Below, one piece after another: positions 1 through 11,960 of a stretch of 64,000 nucleotides of DNA. Source of the DNA: Mangifera indica (Eukaryota > Streptophyta > Magnoliopsida > Sapindales > Anacardiaceae); contig NC_058155.1 in assembly GCF_011075055.1 (NCBI RefSeq), forward strand, positions 6,401,537 to 6,465,536, read 5' to 3'. Within the stretch, counting starts at the first letter, position 1, and the number at the start of each line of letters is the position of its first letter. The notes under the pieces were generated by a model that made no database searches, was not told the DNA's origin, and saw only the letters and a program-made list of their open reading frames with translations. The position numbers and the translations under genes were made by a program.

Positions 1-2319
1 CCCAAATCATAACACATTATGAACGTGCTATGATTTTTCACTATTGCATCATGAATGCTAGCATTGTTATCACTTTTATAAAACTCGTGATATTTATCAT
101 ATGATTTATATTAAAAATAATATATACCTTAAAATATATCAAAAATTGATATGGTATAATGTGTATATCATATAATATAATATGTATTATTCTATATTAG
201 TAAAACTAAATTAGACATATAATTACAATGGATATAAATCAAATCAAGCTCGAACATCCTTTGATTTGAGTTTGATTTTAATATAACATGATTTAATTCA
301 ATTCGAATCAAATCGTTCGAATTTGTAATTTAAATTTATGGTTAAAATTCATAGTTTATTAACGAAACGATGTTATTTTGCTAAATAATAAGCAAAATCA
401 TCAATTTAAACGAAATTTGAGCCAAACTGAACCAAACATCCTTTAATTTGAGTTCAACTTGATTAAAAAAATGAATAAAATCTTCTTATTAAAATTCAGT
501 TCAAATTTAATTAAATAAATTTAAACTAAACTAAATCAAATTGAGGTGACCTAATTCAAATGTAACTCAAAGTTTGAGTCATCCAACCGAATTTATTTTC
601 TTTTATAAAGGAAGAATAATTTTTTTTAATTGTAATGAGGTGTTTAATATATAACTAAATATTTCTATTTTGTCTTTTATTGCATTACTTATTTTGTATA
701 ATAAAATTTAATTATAATTTTTAGTCTACATTTTTTTTTTACTACGATAGTAACAAATTAATAAAATGATTTTAATCTTTTATTTATGTTTTAAAATATT
801 GGTGACATTAGATTGAAATGAAAAACAAAATATAAAATATAAAAAAAACTTTAATTTAATTTTTAGAATTTAATTATTTTATTTTAAAAATATCTATCAT
901 ATAATACGATACGATACAATATATGGTACATAATATATGATATAAAAAATTAAATTTTTATTTGTCATACAATATATATTTAGCTATCAGGAATGCTTTT
1001 TTTTTTTCGGTCATTTTCTAAATTTTGTTTTGGCATAATAATAGGAATTCGTTAAAGAATATTAGTTAATTTGACATTTTTATTCAAGTTATATAATTTT
1101 GATTTACTTTCTGTGTTACTGACATAACCAAGAACCCAATGTAACATCCCTATTACATTAAAATCAGGAAATCTTATATCAAAATTATCTTAATTCAAGT
1201 AAATAATATTTTATTATATTATTTTATATTTTATTTAAAGATTTAAAATTAAAAATATGAAATTTTGTTATATAGTGGTGAATTTTATTTTATTAATTTG
1301 TAAATTATAATTTTTATTATTGTTTTATAATTAATTTAGTTATAGAAATGATTTATTTACATTAATTTTAAAGTCGAATAAAAAAAACTTTTAATTTTTT
1401 AGTTAAAACAAAATACTTCGATTTTCTAAAAAAAAAAATAGATGGATAAAAATGGGATAAATGGATAAGAATAGTTCAAACATATCGTTGACAACAATTG
1501 TTTATGGGTGGTTGGGTTGGTAGGTAAGTAGGTTTGGAATAAACAGATAAATACGATACTGTTTGTAAATATTATTTATATTATTGTTTTTAATATTGAG
1601 AATAAGGGTAAAATAGGTATAAAATTGAAATATATCAAATATATTGAAAAAAAGGTTAATATTGTATAACATAATTAAAAAAATTAAATTAATTAATTTA
1701 AAATTTTCGTTCATTAATCTTATGTATAGACGCCGTAAGGCGGCACATACGCAGTGGGCACGGCCAATGTGAAGATGTCTCAGCCCTTGATTCAGAATAA
1801 AGTGTCGGAAAATCCGACGGTGCATGCATGTTTCGCCAGGTAAAATGAGCCATGCTCTTTACTGACCAAGCCCACTGATTTTGGAGCACGTGACAAGTGG
1901 CGATTACACGTCAGTCCTCGTTGGAGCTACAGCGACTTGATCTTCTCTTTCTTATTCTGTCTTCTAGAAGTATACACCACTATATTGACGAAATTACCCC
2001 TACTAATACCAAAGTGGAATTTTTTTATGTTATAAAACTAAAACATAAATTTATAATTTTATTGAAATTAAAAAAATATATATTTTCAAGATAAAATGAA
2101 GTGATATTGAAAAAAATCTAATTTTTAGGGGTCAATACTAAAATAATTGATAACGTTAACTTTATATCAGTATGACCACTTAACTTCATGAAACATAATT
2201 TTCTCCTTATTTTTCAATACAATGGTAATCCTAACAATTTACAATATTTCACACATAGAATTTGAAAACATACGGGAAAAAATATTACATCCAAATATTA
2301 AAATTAACTGTAACTTCAA
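1..2319. other. AT-rich spacer
   Basis: No gene. 230-600 is degenerate TTCGAA/CTTGA-type repeat; the rest is A/T-rich unique-looking DNA apart from the island at 1700-1970. Confidence 0.6.
1700..1975. other. GC-richer island with promoter-type words
   Basis: Contains CGCCGTAAGGCGG and TGTCGGAAAATCCGACG inverted repeats, the RY-type word TGCATGCATG (1822-1831), the G-box CACGTG (1888) and TTACACGTCAG. Only short frames on each strand. Could be a detached promoter or captured fragment. Confidence 0.3.
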
Positions 2320-2939
2320 ATTTTTGAATTAATTTTGAGAATGGATGTATATTATTATAGTTTTGGTTTACGTAACAATATACACATTTTTATGATATTT
2401 ATGAGTGATTAAATAGTTTAATATGTGTTATTCTAAGTTGATAAATGATTTTTGGATTATATGGATGCATAAATCAAGAAAATAGCTTGAATATAGTAGG
2501 GACGTTTTCCTGAATTGCATATTGTTTCACCAAATCACGTATTTTCTCTTAGGGGTTAAAATATTTTTATTTTGTGTGAATCAAGGGAAATACATTTTCT
2601 CTTCATAATAAAGGATTAAATATTATTTATTACACAATGCGGGTTTAACTAAAATTTTTACACAATATGACATTCAAGGGAATTTTATAAGCAATAAGGG
2701 TCTTTATTTGATATTTTATTATTTTAAAAAAAAAAAAAACTTATATCTTATCTATTAATATTATAGGATCAATCAAAATGACATGTGTGATACTCATATT
2801 TGGATACGAAGGATAATAAAAAATGACATAGAATAATACAATGACTTATTTTGGTGGAAAACATAGTGGTTAAATTTATATCTAATGTGATATACAATGG
2901 TTTGGTTGCGTTATTAAGTCATCATTAACTTGTTGACTT

Positions 2940-3990
2940 TGGATAACATACTATCGAAATAGTTTTGAAACACTATATTCAATTTGATGTATTACAATAT
3001 CAAGGATGGTGATGATGTTTCATGTTACATTGCCTTTTGTCAAACAACACCAAGCCATTAGTTCCTTTAATTGTGAGAGTTACTTCGAATTCTATATTAC
3101 TCAAGTAATTCATTATCCTCTTCTCCGTAAGTAATTCAACTAACATTCTAACATATATGACCAATATTAAATATTTTAATCTAGTGTATGAAAAACAATA
3201 TCAATTTTTCTTAATGACTAATATTGAAGTTGGGTCTGATGAGATAATATAAAAGAGGGTAATGAATCTCTTTGGGATAACCAAAAAGAGTGTAATAATA
3301 ATATCATAGTTGATTATTCATACCTAACAAAAGTCGTAGGTTTAAACTTAGTGAAAACTATAGAGGAGAGGTTTCATAGACGGAAGAAAAATGGTTTAAC
3401 TTGGGGGTGTTTTGATCATGATAAAGGAATGGATGATGGTTTGATAGATGAACTTTAACATATGAGACAATGAATAGTAACCAAGGTGCAAAGGATCAAA
3501 TCTACCATGACTTTCTCAATTCATCAAACTTTTTGGTATTGTTACTTTCAACTTTTGAAGAAGGTCAAATGACTATGTCCTAACTGAGTTTTGATGAAAT
3601 GATAATTTTTCACCCTTTAAGTTTGAAAACTCTATTTTTTTATTCGTCATTATTTTTGATAATAAAAACTATTAAATGAAAGAACTAGAAGGTCATTTTG
3701 CACCATCATCTCTTTGCACCATTTTGTTCTCTCAATTGTGGTCGAACTCAAGCCATTGTTGGCCATTTTTGCTAGAATTATATGCCTTTCACCACCATCG
3801 TCTCACATCTCCATTGTTGCATTTTATTTTACCACACTCCACAAGCGTCGCTTTTTATTACTGCTCTCACCTATCTCCTCAAATCATCACCGACACACAT
3901 CATCTTCTCATCAACTCTCCCGCTCTCTCATTCTCCTACATCACTCTCTACTTACATCTCCATCGGAGCTCAATTTCGTAAATGATCTTT
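2940..3990. other. Unit A-specific stretch, no gene
   Basis: Absent from unit B. The first part is AT-rich; 3700-3985 is CT-rich and opens three overlapping plus-strand frames made of Ser/His/Leu/Thr, typical of low-complexity pyrimidine DNA. Nothing recognised. Confidence 0.4.
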
Positions 3991-4731
3991 TATTATGTTT
4001 TGTAAAATACAATAGAAATTCAACTCCTAATTTTAAAAGAAACCAGCCTTCCCCTCATCTTTAAATCAGATGCAAATCTAGTAGTAACTACTCAACTTCC
4101 AAATCTGGTGATTTCCCCTGAGGTGCTTCCCAATAGCTAAAAAAGAAAAAAAATGAAGAAAAAACTTTAAAAAACTCAAATTAGGAACGAAAAAAAATAT
4201 AAACTAGTTATAATGATAATATAATTTGTTTACATTATTAAAAGTGTAACTTATATTAATTTTATAATATATTATATAAAATAATAAAAATATTTTTTAA
4301 TTATTAAAACTAATATATGATTCCTATGGATAAATTAAAAAAAAAGACTTTTAAGACATGCAATATAAAAATAGGTTCCACAAAAAAAAAAGTAAAAAAA
4401 ATATATATATCATGTCATTGATCAAATGTCATCGTGAATCGATTAACTATTGGATTAATAATAATCACCAATTTAATTAATAATAAATGAGTATGATATT
4501 TGATGATAAATCAAACAGTTAAGATTAACGGTTAGCATTTCCACGAAGCAAATATACTTGAAAGGTGCATGCACCCACCCAGAAGAAGATCTGACCTTAA
4601 ATAAAAAATAATTCATTTATTAAAATAGCCAAAAATATTTTAGATGGAAGGAAAGCTGTGGTTGTGGAGCGAAAATCTGATGAACTGTCATTGTCCCAAT
4701 TAAAATGAAATGATTTTTTATAGTTAGAGCT

Positions 4732-5252
4732 ACATTTCCACCCAAGGTTGGACGAAAATTCAACTTTTGATCGATTAATTATTAAAAATTTAAAATTTTA
4801 CTTATAAATAATTAAAATAACAAAAATAATTGATTTTAAAAATAAAATAGTTATTTAATTAATAATATATTAACAATAATAAAAAATTATTAATTTTTTT
4901 ATAAATTAAAAAAATTAATAATTTTTTAAGATAAAAGTTTAAAATTTTATATTTTTTGATATATCTTTAACATTTTTTTTTTTTTTCAAAATGACTTATC
5001 TTCATTAGGGTACGAACACAAGTCACCATGGAGGGTAATATGCCAGGGAAGGGAGAGTGAAATTGTTAAAAGAAGGGATAAAAAACTTTAAAAAGAAAAA
5101 TATAAGATTTTAAAGTTTAATAAAAAAGATAAATTATTAATTTTTTTAAATTATAAAAAATTAAATAATATTTTATTATTTTTAATATATTATTAATTAA
5201 ATTATTATATTAAATTCACGTCAAACATTGGGTGGGGAATAAACATTTGGCC
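4732..5252. mobile_element. Truncated Mutator-like MITE in unit A
   Basis: The left part starts inside the TIR (TTCCACCCAAGGTTGGAC) and the right end is the full ATTGGGTGGGGAATAAACATTTGGCC. Units B (about 10480-10520, GGGCAAAAATAAGTCTTTTGGCC) and C (about 15118, TTTCCACTCAAGGTCT) keep other pieces, so this insertion predates the duplication. Confidence 0.55.
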
Positions 5253-8200
5253 TATCTTATATTTATACTATATGGGGTCAGTCCCTGTGACACATGGGGA
5301 CAATAAATTATTATTTTATTTCTATATATGCAATAAGATTTGGGATTTGTTTTTGTCCATGACTTGAGTAGCAAGAAACCAGACCTTTTACCAGTAAATG
5401 GATTTTCTAATCAACAAAAGCTGACATCAAATGTAACACATGTTGGAAGAAAAAGAGATGGATATTATTTTAATAAACTATATGTTATTTTATTTATTTC
5501 TAATATATATTATATTAAAGAGTCAAAGAATTCAATAGAGAGAGCATAGACTAATGAAGGGTCTTTTTGCAATAAATTAAAAACTTCCATAGTAGGAGCC
5601 TTTGCCTCCACGGACTGTTGAAAGGACAAGACTTATTTTTTGTCAGCGATGAAGTCAAATAAACTTGCCTTTGTTTCACATAGATTTAAAAAAAAATAAA
5701 AATGAGGTGAGACTTGGAATATGAAAATTAGAGTATATTTTAAAATTAAATATTTAATTTATTTGGTATAGAGTTTATAATTTACTTATTCAAAATTAGA
5801 ATTAAATTTCAATCAAATTAAATCTGAAAAGGTGAAACTTATTTTCAAGTGGGTTTGACTTGTGCTCACCGAATATGGAGTAACATTAGTTTGTGTTGGC
5901 TTGTTTGCGCCTAACTCGGGTTCATGTAGATGTGTCGGATTTGACTTGAATTCATATGAGATGTTTGACTAGACTCTCTTAAACGATATTGTTTATTTTA
6001 ATTTTTTTTAATAATAAGAGAGCAAGCCGATCACGACTTTTATTCAGGTTTGAGCTTACTTTTGTTTTCTCTACTATTTTCTAACTTATATTCAAATTCG
6101 TATTCATTTACTTCATGTTTGTATATGAATTGGTTCAAATAAAACTTATTTTAAATTTAAATAAACTCGTTTTAAATTTTACTTTACTTAATATGATTAG
6201 TTTAATTTTGAAAAATCAACTCAACTTAAATAATATTTCCCGATTAAAAAACCAAAAACGAAACTTCTGACTTTGATCAAACATCTTTTCTGGAGTGGTT
6301 AGGCAAAATATGTCATCAGAAAAATCATGTGTATAAATAATGAACAATTAGCCACAATAATTGATTTTATGGTCTTACTACACTATTGAAGAGATGAAAA
6401 ATATGATAAACATTATAAAAATTGGAATTTGGTAAATGTTGAATTTCACAATCAAAATGTTTTACGGTAACTTAAAATATCATATTTCATTACCACTCTC
6501 AAATCATGAATCTAAAATTCTTTGTTGTTGTAACTATTTTAAGATCCAATCTAAACTCTTTAGGGTTTCTGTAATAACCATAAACTAGTAAAACTCATTT
6601 TCAAAGTCAACTCCTAACGAGGGAGGGTTTAAAATATAATTATCAGTATTTTATGATATATAACAAGTATTTATAATACTATGCAATCCCCAGCAGCGGC
6701 ATTAAAGATGAGAAGACGATGTGAAAGTTTTACCTGGGAATAAACTGTCTTGGACAAAGCCAAGAAAAGGCATAAATTTCTCCAGGCAGCAACGGTATTC
6801 TGCCGATTGAATCTTTATAAAAGCAGTACTAATTGATGAAACTGTCGTATAAATGAAAAGAGTAACGTAGTATATATAATTTTATATATAAATAATAACA
6901 TATTATTATATTATTAAATAATTAAAAATAAAAAATAAAATAATATATTATTATTTATATATAAAATTATATGTAAAAATTATACATATAAAATTATTCA
7001 AAAGTAAAAGCGTTTGATAGTCACAAGAAAATCGTATCGGTAAAACCATATTATAAATATTGCAGATATTAAGTAGTCTAGACTTAATCAGAGTAGACTC
7101 GAATCTGACAATACTTTTTCCCTTCTCTATTGGTCTTAAAGACCGGAGAATCCCAATTCACATTGTTGAAGGTGACCATGCTTGACAATTACATAACATA
7201 AAATACATTAATTTCCGATACAAAAAATATATTCACATTTGTGCACGGGAGGATGGGAGGACATTCATTTTCCTTTTCGTCTCATTTAATTGAGATACAT
7301 GACTGGAACATGTTTGGGTTCCCTGAAAAAACTGCTAGCAGACGGCTGCTGATATAGACTGGCAATGGAATGAGATTCTAAATACGATGATATCTTAAAG
7401 AGAAATAGGTAATTTTTTATCTAAGTTTGATAAAATGATAAATATATATTTACGGTAGGAGAAAAACCTAAATATTTATCAAATTATAATCTATTATTAC
7501 ACACTCTCACATTTTTTATTAGGATTAAATGATAAAATTATTATTTTATCAATAATATTAAAATAATTAAAATTATATCTTTTTTTTTTAGAAAAATAAT
7601 ATTTCCCCTCTTGATTAAGTTTTGAAAATTTTATTTTTCCCCCTTAGGATGCCACACCTGAAATCTGACCACTTTCTCAACGAACAGTGAACTAATGACA
7701 GAAGAACAGAGTCGTCCAGAGAATGACGAGTGTCATCCAAATCTAGACAATGCTCATCATCTAACAATGGGTCAAACCTGATCATTAGATTTGGGCTTTT
7801 ACATATTTGATATATTTAAATTAGTTCTCAAATAATATTACAATTCAAATAAAATTTTCTCGTTAAAAAAGAAAAATGAACCACCCATTTTCTCAAACGA
7901 GTTTATATCACCCATTTTAGCCACAACATCAACCACGAAGATGCTCCCTGAATTGGACCATTCACCCAATATATACATTCCCGTGAGGGCACTCCACCAC
8001 AAATTATAACGCGGAAAACATGTGAGATTGTGACCATTTCTGCATTTATTAACATCACAATAAATTCTCATAATTTAGACTAAAGTTAGTCTTTCTTAAA
8101 TATTGGGTAAAAGCTGGAGATTAACGCAAATCCAGAACTAAATAATTCCATGTCACTGCATAATTACTAAGTTACAAATTTTAAGGTGGACTAGCATTAA

Positions 8201-8379
8201 TGGTTGACAATTCCTTGATTAACTTACTTGATTAATAAAGATAAACTTAATATACTTTATGAATAATAATATGGATAAACAATATTAATGAATAATTTTA
8301 AAGTTTATTAAACCTTTGAGAGGAATCCGATAACTTTCTATATATTGCAAAGTGTTGGGAAATTTATGGCACAAAAGCA

Positions 8380-9130
8380 GCCAGCATGGTGGAAATATAA
8401 TTTTTAAAAATTACAAAACATCATAATACCATAGGATATGTTTATAGAAATCATATTACAAGCATGTATTATACAATCATAGGGTGTTTCGAAGAAGTCA
8501 TACCAATGTTGGCGGTTCCTTTGTCTTTAATAGCGATGAGAAATGGTTGTAATCACTATGAATCCCAAGTACAGGCTGCACCTCTATATCCACACGAAAT
8601 ATAAACATAAGAGGCTCAAACATACAAAGGAAATCTGCTAAGAAATCTGCGAACGGGTAGGTGTTTAATATACAAAGGCATGTTTAATGTTTTTAGGGTA
8701 AAAAAAAGTTGTGAATTTGTGAAATTACATCTCTTTATATAAATACCATATATGATCGTTCATAAAATGCATAACTATACATCCGATGTTTATCTTATCT
8801 GTATAATCCACAATTATCTAGATTTCAAGGTAGATAGAATTCATAAGTAATCTTTATCTGAGGATAATACATACCCATACATGATCCACGGTTTTGTATA
8901 GACAAAAATTATCTATGTTGACTTTATCCTTATTCAGTTGGATAAAGTTCAATATCCATAATGTCTATTACATTCAAACACCTCAGGATTACTATAATTT
9001 GATGCCTAAATGCAATAACTACACATTCAAAGACTTCTCAAAACTGGCAATTATTTATCTAAATATCGAACTAGATTTGTCTCAAATAAGGCTACAACTT
9101 CACAGTTCAATCAATCTTCACTTCAAAATT
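8380..9130 (-). mobile_element. LTR-like family copy in duplication unit A
   Basis: Minus-strand match to the 3' part of 20880-22629. The TATA-like TTTATATAAA is at about 8733-8744. The words TGTGGATATAGAGGTGCAG and GGAACCGCCAACATTGG lie downstream, and the CACCTCAGGATTACTATAATTTG stretch upstream is in the same order. No coding capacity. Confidence 0.5.
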
Positions 9131-9517
9131 TGGAATTAATTTTGAGAATAATTGTGTATTATTATAGTGTTGGTTTACATAACAATGTATACATTTTAAT
9201 GATATTTATGAGCTATTAAACATTTTAATACATGTTATTTTAAGCTGATAAATAATTTGTGGACTATATAGATGTATAAATCGGGAAAAATGCCTGAAAA
9301 TAGTCAAGACATTTCCCAAATTGCAAATTTTTTCTCTAAATCATGTATTTTCTCTTAGGGGTTAAAATATTTTTATTTTGTGTAATTCAGGGGTTAAATA
9401 CATTTTTCTACTTAATAAAGCGTTAGATAAAGTTTATACACAACTCAGGGGTTACATAAACTTTTTACACAATATGGCGATTAAATGAAATTTTTTAGCA
9501 TGAGGATTTTTACTATT

Positions 9518-9790
9518 AGGGCTAGATTCAAGCCGAGCTAAGAGCTCAATTCGGTTTATATATAATTGAGCTCGAACTCGTCAAGCTCCTGAAAGCCAAG
9601 CTCGAACTTAATTCAAATTCGATTCGACTCATTTTTCGTTATTAAACGACGTCGTTTTAATACATATTAGTCAAAACGATGTTATTTTGTATCAAAATTT
9701 TTAATTAAAAAATTTGACGAATAGCTCGAGCTCGGTTAGAGCTAACTAGTTTCAAGCTTGTTCGAACCGAGCTCAAGCTTGGGCTAGAGG
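9518..9790. mobile_element. hAT-like MITE of the AGCTCGAGC family in unit B
   Basis: TAGGGCTAGATTCAAGCCGA at the left; right end ..AGCTCAAGCTTGGGCTAG. Interior rich in GAGCTCGAAC words and the pair ACGACGTCGT. The equivalent place in unit A (about 2700) lacks it. Same family as 55340-55639. Confidence 0.65.
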
Positions 9791-10250
9791 ATAATACTAT
9801 GATATTTAAAAAAAAAAAAAAATTATATCTCATATATTAATATTTTAGGATTGGTAAAAATGATATATGTTGTTGTCATATTTAGGTCCAAAGGATAATA
9901 AAGAATGATATAGAATAAAACAACGATTTATTTTGGTGAAAAATAGATCGTGGTTAAAATTATATTTGATATGACATACAATGGTTTTTTTGTACTATTA
10001 AAACCATTAATTTTTAGATCGGATTTTTTAACATCTTGAGTTTAATATCTTAAACGATTTTTTATTTTGTTTATCTTAAAAAAAACCAGTCTTTCACTAA
10101 TCTTTACATCGGATTTGAATCTAATAACTACTCTACTTCCAATATTTTCTGTTTTCCTCTAGGTGCTTCCCAATAGCCAAGAAAACCAAAAAAAAAAAAA
10201 AAAAGATGTGGAGGAAAAAGAGAAAATATAATGTAGTTGTGATGAAAATG

Positions 10251-10251
<1 letters not shown>

Positions 10252-10278
<27 letters not shown>
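10252..10278. repeat. (TA)n microsatellite in unit B
   Basis: About 13 TA units; the equivalent part of unit A (about 4200-4300) has no such run. Confidence 0.9.
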
Positions 10279-10281
<3 letters not shown>

Positions 10282-10569
10282 GGTGCATGTATCCAGCCAG
10301 AAGAAGATCAGAACTTAAATTAAAAAATAATTCATTTATTAGAAACAACAAAAAAAAAAAAAAAAAAAACTATTTAGATAGAAAGTTGTGGAGCTAAATT
10401 CTGAAAAACTGTCGTTGTCCCAATTAAATTTAAAGATTATTTATAGCTAGAGTTGCATGTTGTGGTCCTTATCATATATTTAAACATTGGGCAAAAATAA
10501 GTCTTTTGGCCAATATAATATAGGGTCAGTCTCTATGGCATGGGGACAATCACATTATTATTTTATTTT

Positions 10570-11285
10570 GGCCAAAGGAGTATTCCCCACCCAAGGTATA
10601 CTCCATCCCTTCCTCCCTTTAACTTTGAAAATCTTAAATACTCACTCATGAACAGTTAAAATTAACAGAACTCTAACTTCTTAAAATTGTATCTCTTTTT
10701 ACCTCCCTAAACTTTAAAAATTAAAAGTTTCTCCCAGCTTAAGTTTTAAAAAATAACAGTGTCCCCCTAGGGTTTCGTTTCTAGATCTCCAACACCATCT
10801 CCAACTCCATTGCTGGTGACCTCTCTCTCCCGAAGCTTTCTCTCCCTCTCACAATTTCTTTCCACCCATTTGGATGTCTGATCGATGTCGGAGGAGTCAT
10901 GAAAGACGACGAAACTCTTCTTCTTCCATGACTCTTCTGACGTCGATTGGGCGTTCAAATAGGAGGAGAGAGACCGCCAGAGAGAGAGGAGGCTTTGGGA
11001 CGGAGAGGCCTCTGACAATGGAGCCGAAAATGGCATCGGAGATCTAGAAACAAAACCCTAAGGGGAAACTGTTATTTTTTAAAACTTAGGCTAGAGAAAA
11101 CTTTTAGTTTTTAAAGTTTAGGGGGGCAAAAAGAGATTATATTTTAGTTTATTTTTAATATTAGAGATAAAATGATGATTTTACCCTTATTACCGTTAAT
11201 TTTAACTGAGTATTTAGGATTTTCAAAGTTAAAAGAGGATACTTGGGATTGCAACATACCTTGGGTGGGATATAGTGCTTTGGCC
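10570..11285. mobile_element. Mutator-like long-TIR MITE, 716 bp, in unit B
   Basis: Ends GGCCAAAGGAGTATTCCCCA and the inverted CTTTGGCC; TTTTATTTT on both sides (10561-10569, 11286-11294), exact 9-bp TSD. Unit A has the empty site at about 5310-5340. The 10767-11036 interior is open on the minus strand (89 codons), but this follows from the purine-rich, low-complexity arm and resembles no protein I know. Closest relative in the window: 60776-61387. Confidence 0.87.
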
Positions 11286-11393
11286 TTTTATTTTTACATA
11301 AGCAATCAGATTTGGGATTTGTTTTTGCCCGACTCAAGTAGCAAGAAACCAATCTTTCGCCTGAAAATGGATTTTCTATTTATTTTATTTATT

Positions 11394-11398
<5 letters not shown>

Positions 11399-11446
<48 letters not shown>
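11399..11446. repeat. (TA)n microsatellite
   Basis: About 23 TA units followed by AAAT units. Confidence 0.97.
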
Positions 11447-11455
<9 letters not shown>

Positions 11456-11479
11456 TAAGAGAAGAAGAATTTGATGGAG

Positions 11480-11960
11480 AGACCATAGGCAGGGTTGGAC
11501 TTGAATCGGATTGGTTCAAGCTTGAAAACTGATTTAGCTCAATTTGATTTGATTTGAATTTTTTTAGTTTAATTTCAAATCGAATTCAAGTAAAAAAGTT
11601 TAACTCATTTTAAAATCAAGATGAACTCAGTTTGGTTTGACTTGTAAGTTGGATAGATGACTTGATTCAATTCAAATTTGGCTCATAACTTGATTTAAAT
11701 TATGTTAACTAATTATTGAATTGGTATTATTTTATTCATTATTAGATAAAAATGATATTGTTTTATCAATAAATCACAAATTTGAACTATAAATTCGAAC
11801 TACAAATACGAGTCGTAGATATGAACCATAAATTCGATCTAAACTTGAATTGAATTATTTTTATTTGAATTATCTTTAATTTTAGCTTAATAAACTCAAA
11901 CTAAACTATTTATTATTCAAATTAAACTTAAATAAAAAAGTATCCATCCTTGATTTGATT
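11480..11960. repeat. Degenerate AT-rich dispersed repeat (TTCGAA/CTTGA words)
   Basis: A stretch of TTGATTTGATTTGA, AAATTCGAACTACAAAT and similar words, ending GTATCCATCCTTGATTTG, with GGTTGGACTTGAATCGG at the start. Related, more decayed stretches occur at 230-600, 5760-6240, 16080-16260 and 41170-41560. Probably an old MITE or retroposon family. Confidence 0.35.

Larger units (their letters stand above)
2320..9130. repeat. Segmental duplication unit A
   Basis: Collinear with 9130-15070. Shared landmarks in order: TTTTGAGAAT..GTATATTATTATAG (2327 / 9141), TTCTCTTAGGGGTTAAAATA (2545 / 9350), GGTGCTTCCCAATAGC (4121 / 10163), GGGTCAGTC (5275 / 10513), AGATTTGGGATTTGTTTTTG (5337 / 11309), GACTTTGATCAAACA (6271 / 12132), the TTTCTCCA core (6776 / 13001) and the LTR-like block (8380 / 14400). 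About 2940-3985 has no counterpart in B. No intact gene found. Confidence 0.8.

Noticed and set aside
3676..4064. Three overlapping plus-strand ORFs of 67-116 codons
   Set aside because: Pyrimidine-rich DNA keeps several frames open; products are Ser/His/Leu low-complexity with no recognisable domain.
10767..11036. 89-codon minus-strand ORF rich in Ser/Arg/Glu
   Set aside because: It lies wholly within the loop and arm of a Mutator-like MITE and has low-complexity, strand-symmetric composition.
10570..11285. Classification of the GGCC-ended MITEs as Tourist/Harbinger
   Set aside because: That family leaves 3-bp TWA duplications; these copies show 9-bp duplications, confirmed by empty sites.
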